Shown piece after piece: positions 6,775 through 7,981 of a DNA stretch of 7,981 bases (its first letter is position 1; the number at the start of each line of letters is the position of its first letter). Source of the stretch: an uncultured Peptococcaceae bacterium (lineage in GTDB: Bacteria; Bacillota; Dehalobacteriia; UBA7702). The translations under genes and the position numbers were made by a program. The notes beneath the pieces were generated by a model. It saw only the letters and a program-made list of their open reading frames with translations, was not told where the DNA came from and searched no databases. The stretch lies in contig CALFRX010000186.1 in the NCBI GenBank assembly GCA_937919295.1, forward strand, positions 1-7,981, read 5' to 3'.

Positions 6775-6900
6775 TCAGATTGGATGAAAATGAAAAAGGC
6801 AATCTACGTTAATCTTGTAGATTGCCTTTATAGCAGGAAGCCCCTCAAGCAACTTGGATCGCTGGGTTTCTTCCCTATCAATACCATATAGCCGCTTCAT
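6775..6900 (-). other. Unassigned segment between transposase and arsenite-pump remnants, with a 41-codon ORF
   Basis: From the ATG at 6900 the minus strand reads 41 codons (MKRLYGIDREETQRSKLLEG... to TGA at 6775-6777). Its ATG overlaps the TGA of the truncated ACR3 gene by 4 nt, and the frame is also open for some codons upstream, inside the ACR3 stub. I do not recognise the product; it may be the tail of a foreign gene fused at the breakpoint. The segment contains a perfect 13-bp hairpin (6795-6829). It matches neither the ACR3 continuation expected here nor an IS3 transposase. Confidence 0.4.
6795..6829 (-). terminator. Perfect 13-bp hairpin, terminator-like on the minus strand
   Basis: AAAGGCAATCTAC (6795-6807) pairs perfectly with GTAGATTGCCTTT (6817-6829) around a 9-nt loop. 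Read on the minus strand the stem runs into TTTTTCATTTTC, a reasonable terminator tail; on the plus strand the T-run is short. It could end the truncated arsenic operon before the transposase remnant and spoVG. Confidence 0.6.
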
Positions 6901-7058
6901 ATCGGGATAGAAACATTTGCATACTCAAACCGTCCCAAAAACGCCGGAACACCCGGCAGAGATCTACCGATCAGAACACCCACGGCCATGCACAGGACGA
7001 CCCAAAGGGTGAGGTATTTTTCAAAGAAACCGATTCCCGTGTTTTTGCTTTTCTCCAC
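6897..7058 (-). pseudogene. 5' stub of an ACR3-family arsenite efflux permease
   Basis: GTG at 7056-7058 with GAGGAGG just upstream begins a 53-residue peptide. Its stretches GIGFFEKYLTLWVVLCMAVG (8-27) and FEYANVSIPI (44-53) are, as far as I recall the family, the N-terminus and first membrane segment of ACR3 arsenite/H+ antiporters. The family normally continues VSIPIAILIW for about 350 residues in total. Here the reading ends in TGA (6897-6899) right after SIPI, and the following DNA is unrelated, so about 300 residues and nearly all membrane helices are missing. It follows the thioredoxin-like gene by 12 nt, so it was the next gene of that operon. The remnant cannot transport arsenite. 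Confidence 0.85.
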
Positions 7059-7070
7059 AGAATTTCCTCC

Positions 7071-7415
7071 TCATCTTACTTTTTGTAGAAGCTTCACAAT
7101 TTCCTCGGTTTTGAGAACCTTTCCGTAGGAAACCACCTTTCCATCCACAACAAGTGCGGGAGTTGTCATCACGCCGTAGGCCGCAATCTGCGTGAAATCG
7201 GTCACATGATCGATTGCCGTATCCATACCGAGCTGGGTCAGTGCTTCCTTCGTTGCCGCTTCAAGCTGGTTACACTTTACGCAGCCGCTTCCAAGAACCT
7301 TTACGCTTGCGCCTGCACCTTTTGCATTCTCGGCTTTTGCCATGCTCTGTGCATCACAATTGCACCCACAGCAGCAGTTTTCCTCTTTTTTCTTTTCCTT
7401 TTTAAAAAGCAACAT
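7071..7415 (-). CDS. Thioredoxin-fold redox-active disulfide protein with Cys-rich N-terminus
   Basis: A 114-residue protein of the small 'redox-active disulfide protein 2' / Thioredoxin_3 type. The active-site pair is GCVKC (C45 and C48), the cis-Pro motif is TTPAL (P86), and the C-terminus has the family's DGKVVSYGKVLKTEEI. The N-terminus is odd: a Lys/Glu-rich stretch, then five Cys at 14, 15, 16, 18 and 20 (CCCGCNC), which could bind a soft metal or metalloid. No signal peptide is seen, so it is probably cytosolic or associated with the permease next to it. The ATG at 7415 is preferred because GGAG (7425-7428) is 9 nt upstream; an in-frame ATG at 7421 has only 3 nt spacing. It sits between the permease and the ACR3 stub with short gaps, so one operon. 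Role is inferred: thiol redox or metalloid handling for the permease. Confidence 0.85.
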   Translation of the reverse strand: MLLFKKEKKKEENCCCGCNCDAQSMAKAENAKGAGASVKVLGSGCVKCNQLEAATKEALTQLGMDTAIDHVTDFTQIAAYGVMTTPALVVDGKVVSYGKVLKTEEIVKLLQKVR

Positions 7416-7439
7416 AATCATACTCTCCTTTAACTAATT

Positions 7440-7981
7440 TTATAGAATGAACCCTTGAATCGCGTTGAAAAAATAACCTACAAGAATAATTCCAATGGTG
7501 CAGATTGCGATGAACAGCGCCAGTAACTTCGGTTTTACAGCCTTGCGGAGCATAATGATAGAGGGCAGTGACAGCGTGGTAACAGCCATCATAAACGAAA
7601 GAATGGTGCCCAGCTGCGCCCCTTTGGATAGCAGTGCCTCGGCAATGGGAATGGTTCCGAAAATATCAGCGTACATCGGAACACCGACAATTGTTGCCAA
7701 AATGACACCAAACGGGTTATTGCTGCCGAGCACAAGCGCTACCCACGCTTCGGGAATCCAGTTATGGATGACGGCGCCGATTCCTACGCCGACCAGGATA
7801 TAAGGAAACACCTTTTTAAAAGTGGACAGCATCTGTTCTTTTGCATAGATCAGTCTGTCTTTTCGCGTTAGGTCCGGAGCCGCGATATCCACACTTCCGG
7901 TGGTCAGGATAAAGCTTTCCACATACTTATCCATGTGTAGCTTCTCTATAATCGTACCACCTACCACAGCTATAATCAGCC
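7440..7981 (-). CDS. DUF318/ArsP-like permease, C-terminal part (runs off window)
   Basis: The frame is open to the window edge and the gene begins beyond it; about 179 C-terminal residues are visible. It is a membrane protein of the 'predicted permease' (DUF318, ArsP_1/YraQ) family. Visible hydrophobic segments are FPYILVGVGIGAVI, ALVLGSNNPFGVILATIVG, ILSFMMAVTTLSLPSIIML and LLALFIAICTIGIILVGYF. The conserved re-entrant-like motif VPMYADIFGTIPIAEALL is in between, and a cytosolic loop around KDRLIYAKEQM joins the halves. ArsP-type members export organoarsenicals; others travel with arsenite genes without a proven substrate. Downstream genes are the thioredoxin-like protein (24 nt away) and the ACR3 stub, supporting a metalloid-related role. 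A GTG at 7967 is not the true start, since TM-like residues LIIAVV continue upstream of it. Confidence 0.87.
   Translation of the reverse strand, partial: LIIAVVGGTIIEKLHMDKYVESFILTTGSVDIAAPDLTRKDRLIYAKEQMLSTFKKVFPYILVGVGIGAVIHNWIPEAWVALVLGSNNPFGVILATIVGVPMYADIFGTIPIAEALLSKGAQLGTILSFMMAVTTLSLPSIIMLRKAVKPKLLALFIAICTIGIILVGYFFNAIQGFIL

Noticed and set aside
6753..6782. GGTCACATTG / GGTCAGATTG as a direct repeat or target-site duplication
   Set aside because: Imperfect and only 20 bp apart; no element boundaries are bracketed by it.
6789..6894. Plus-strand small ORF through the hairpin segment (MKMKKAIYVNLVDC...)
   Set aside because: No ribosome binding site and no plus-strand gene context; its composition follows from the palindrome.

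Overview
The window looks like a chromosomal segment of a Gram-positive-type bacterium (Bacillota). The evidence is the spoVG-glmU-prs gene order, strong GGAGG-type ribosome binding sites, GTG and TTG starts, simple hairpin-plus-T-run terminators, and a feoA-feoB pair of Clostridia/Negativicutes style. I cannot name the genus; Negativicutes or Clostridia is a guess.

Layout, left to right. (1) Positions 1-82 hold what is probably the last codons of a plus-strand gene, closed by a strong terminator. (2) Positions 103-3092 are a metal-uptake module: a minus-strand DtxR/MntR-family regulator is divergent from plus-strand feoA and feoB, with a candidate operator in the shared intergenic region. 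A bidirectional terminator separates feoB from the convergent genes that follow. (3) Positions 3106-6061 are a minus-strand housekeeping cluster, spoVG -> glmU -> prs. It makes UDP-GlcNAc for the cell wall and PRPP for nucleotides. Each of spoVG and glmU has a recognisable sigma-A-like promoter, and a large hairpin lies between the two genes. (4) Positions 6061-7058 are a scarred junction: an AT-rich palindrome, a decayed IS3-family transposase with a nonsense codon, an unassigned segment of about 125 bp containing a perfect 13-bp hairpin, and the 5' stub of an ACR3-type arsenite efflux gene. (5) Positions 7071-7981 are the upstream part of the same minus-strand arsenic-type operon: a thioredoxin-fold redox protein with a Cys-rich N-terminus, and the C-terminal half of a DUF318/ArsP-like permease that runs off the window.

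The feo module would import Fe(II), or possibly Mn(II), under metal-dependent repression. The right end looks like an acquired arsenic/metalloid cargo operon whose last gene was cut. A rearrangement with IS debris joined it just upstream of the spoVG promoter. I see no CRISPR array, tRNA, rRNA or clearly new multi-gene system. The most unusual parts are the rearranged junction (about 6700-6900) and the MntR-like ligand set in the regulator next to feoAB.
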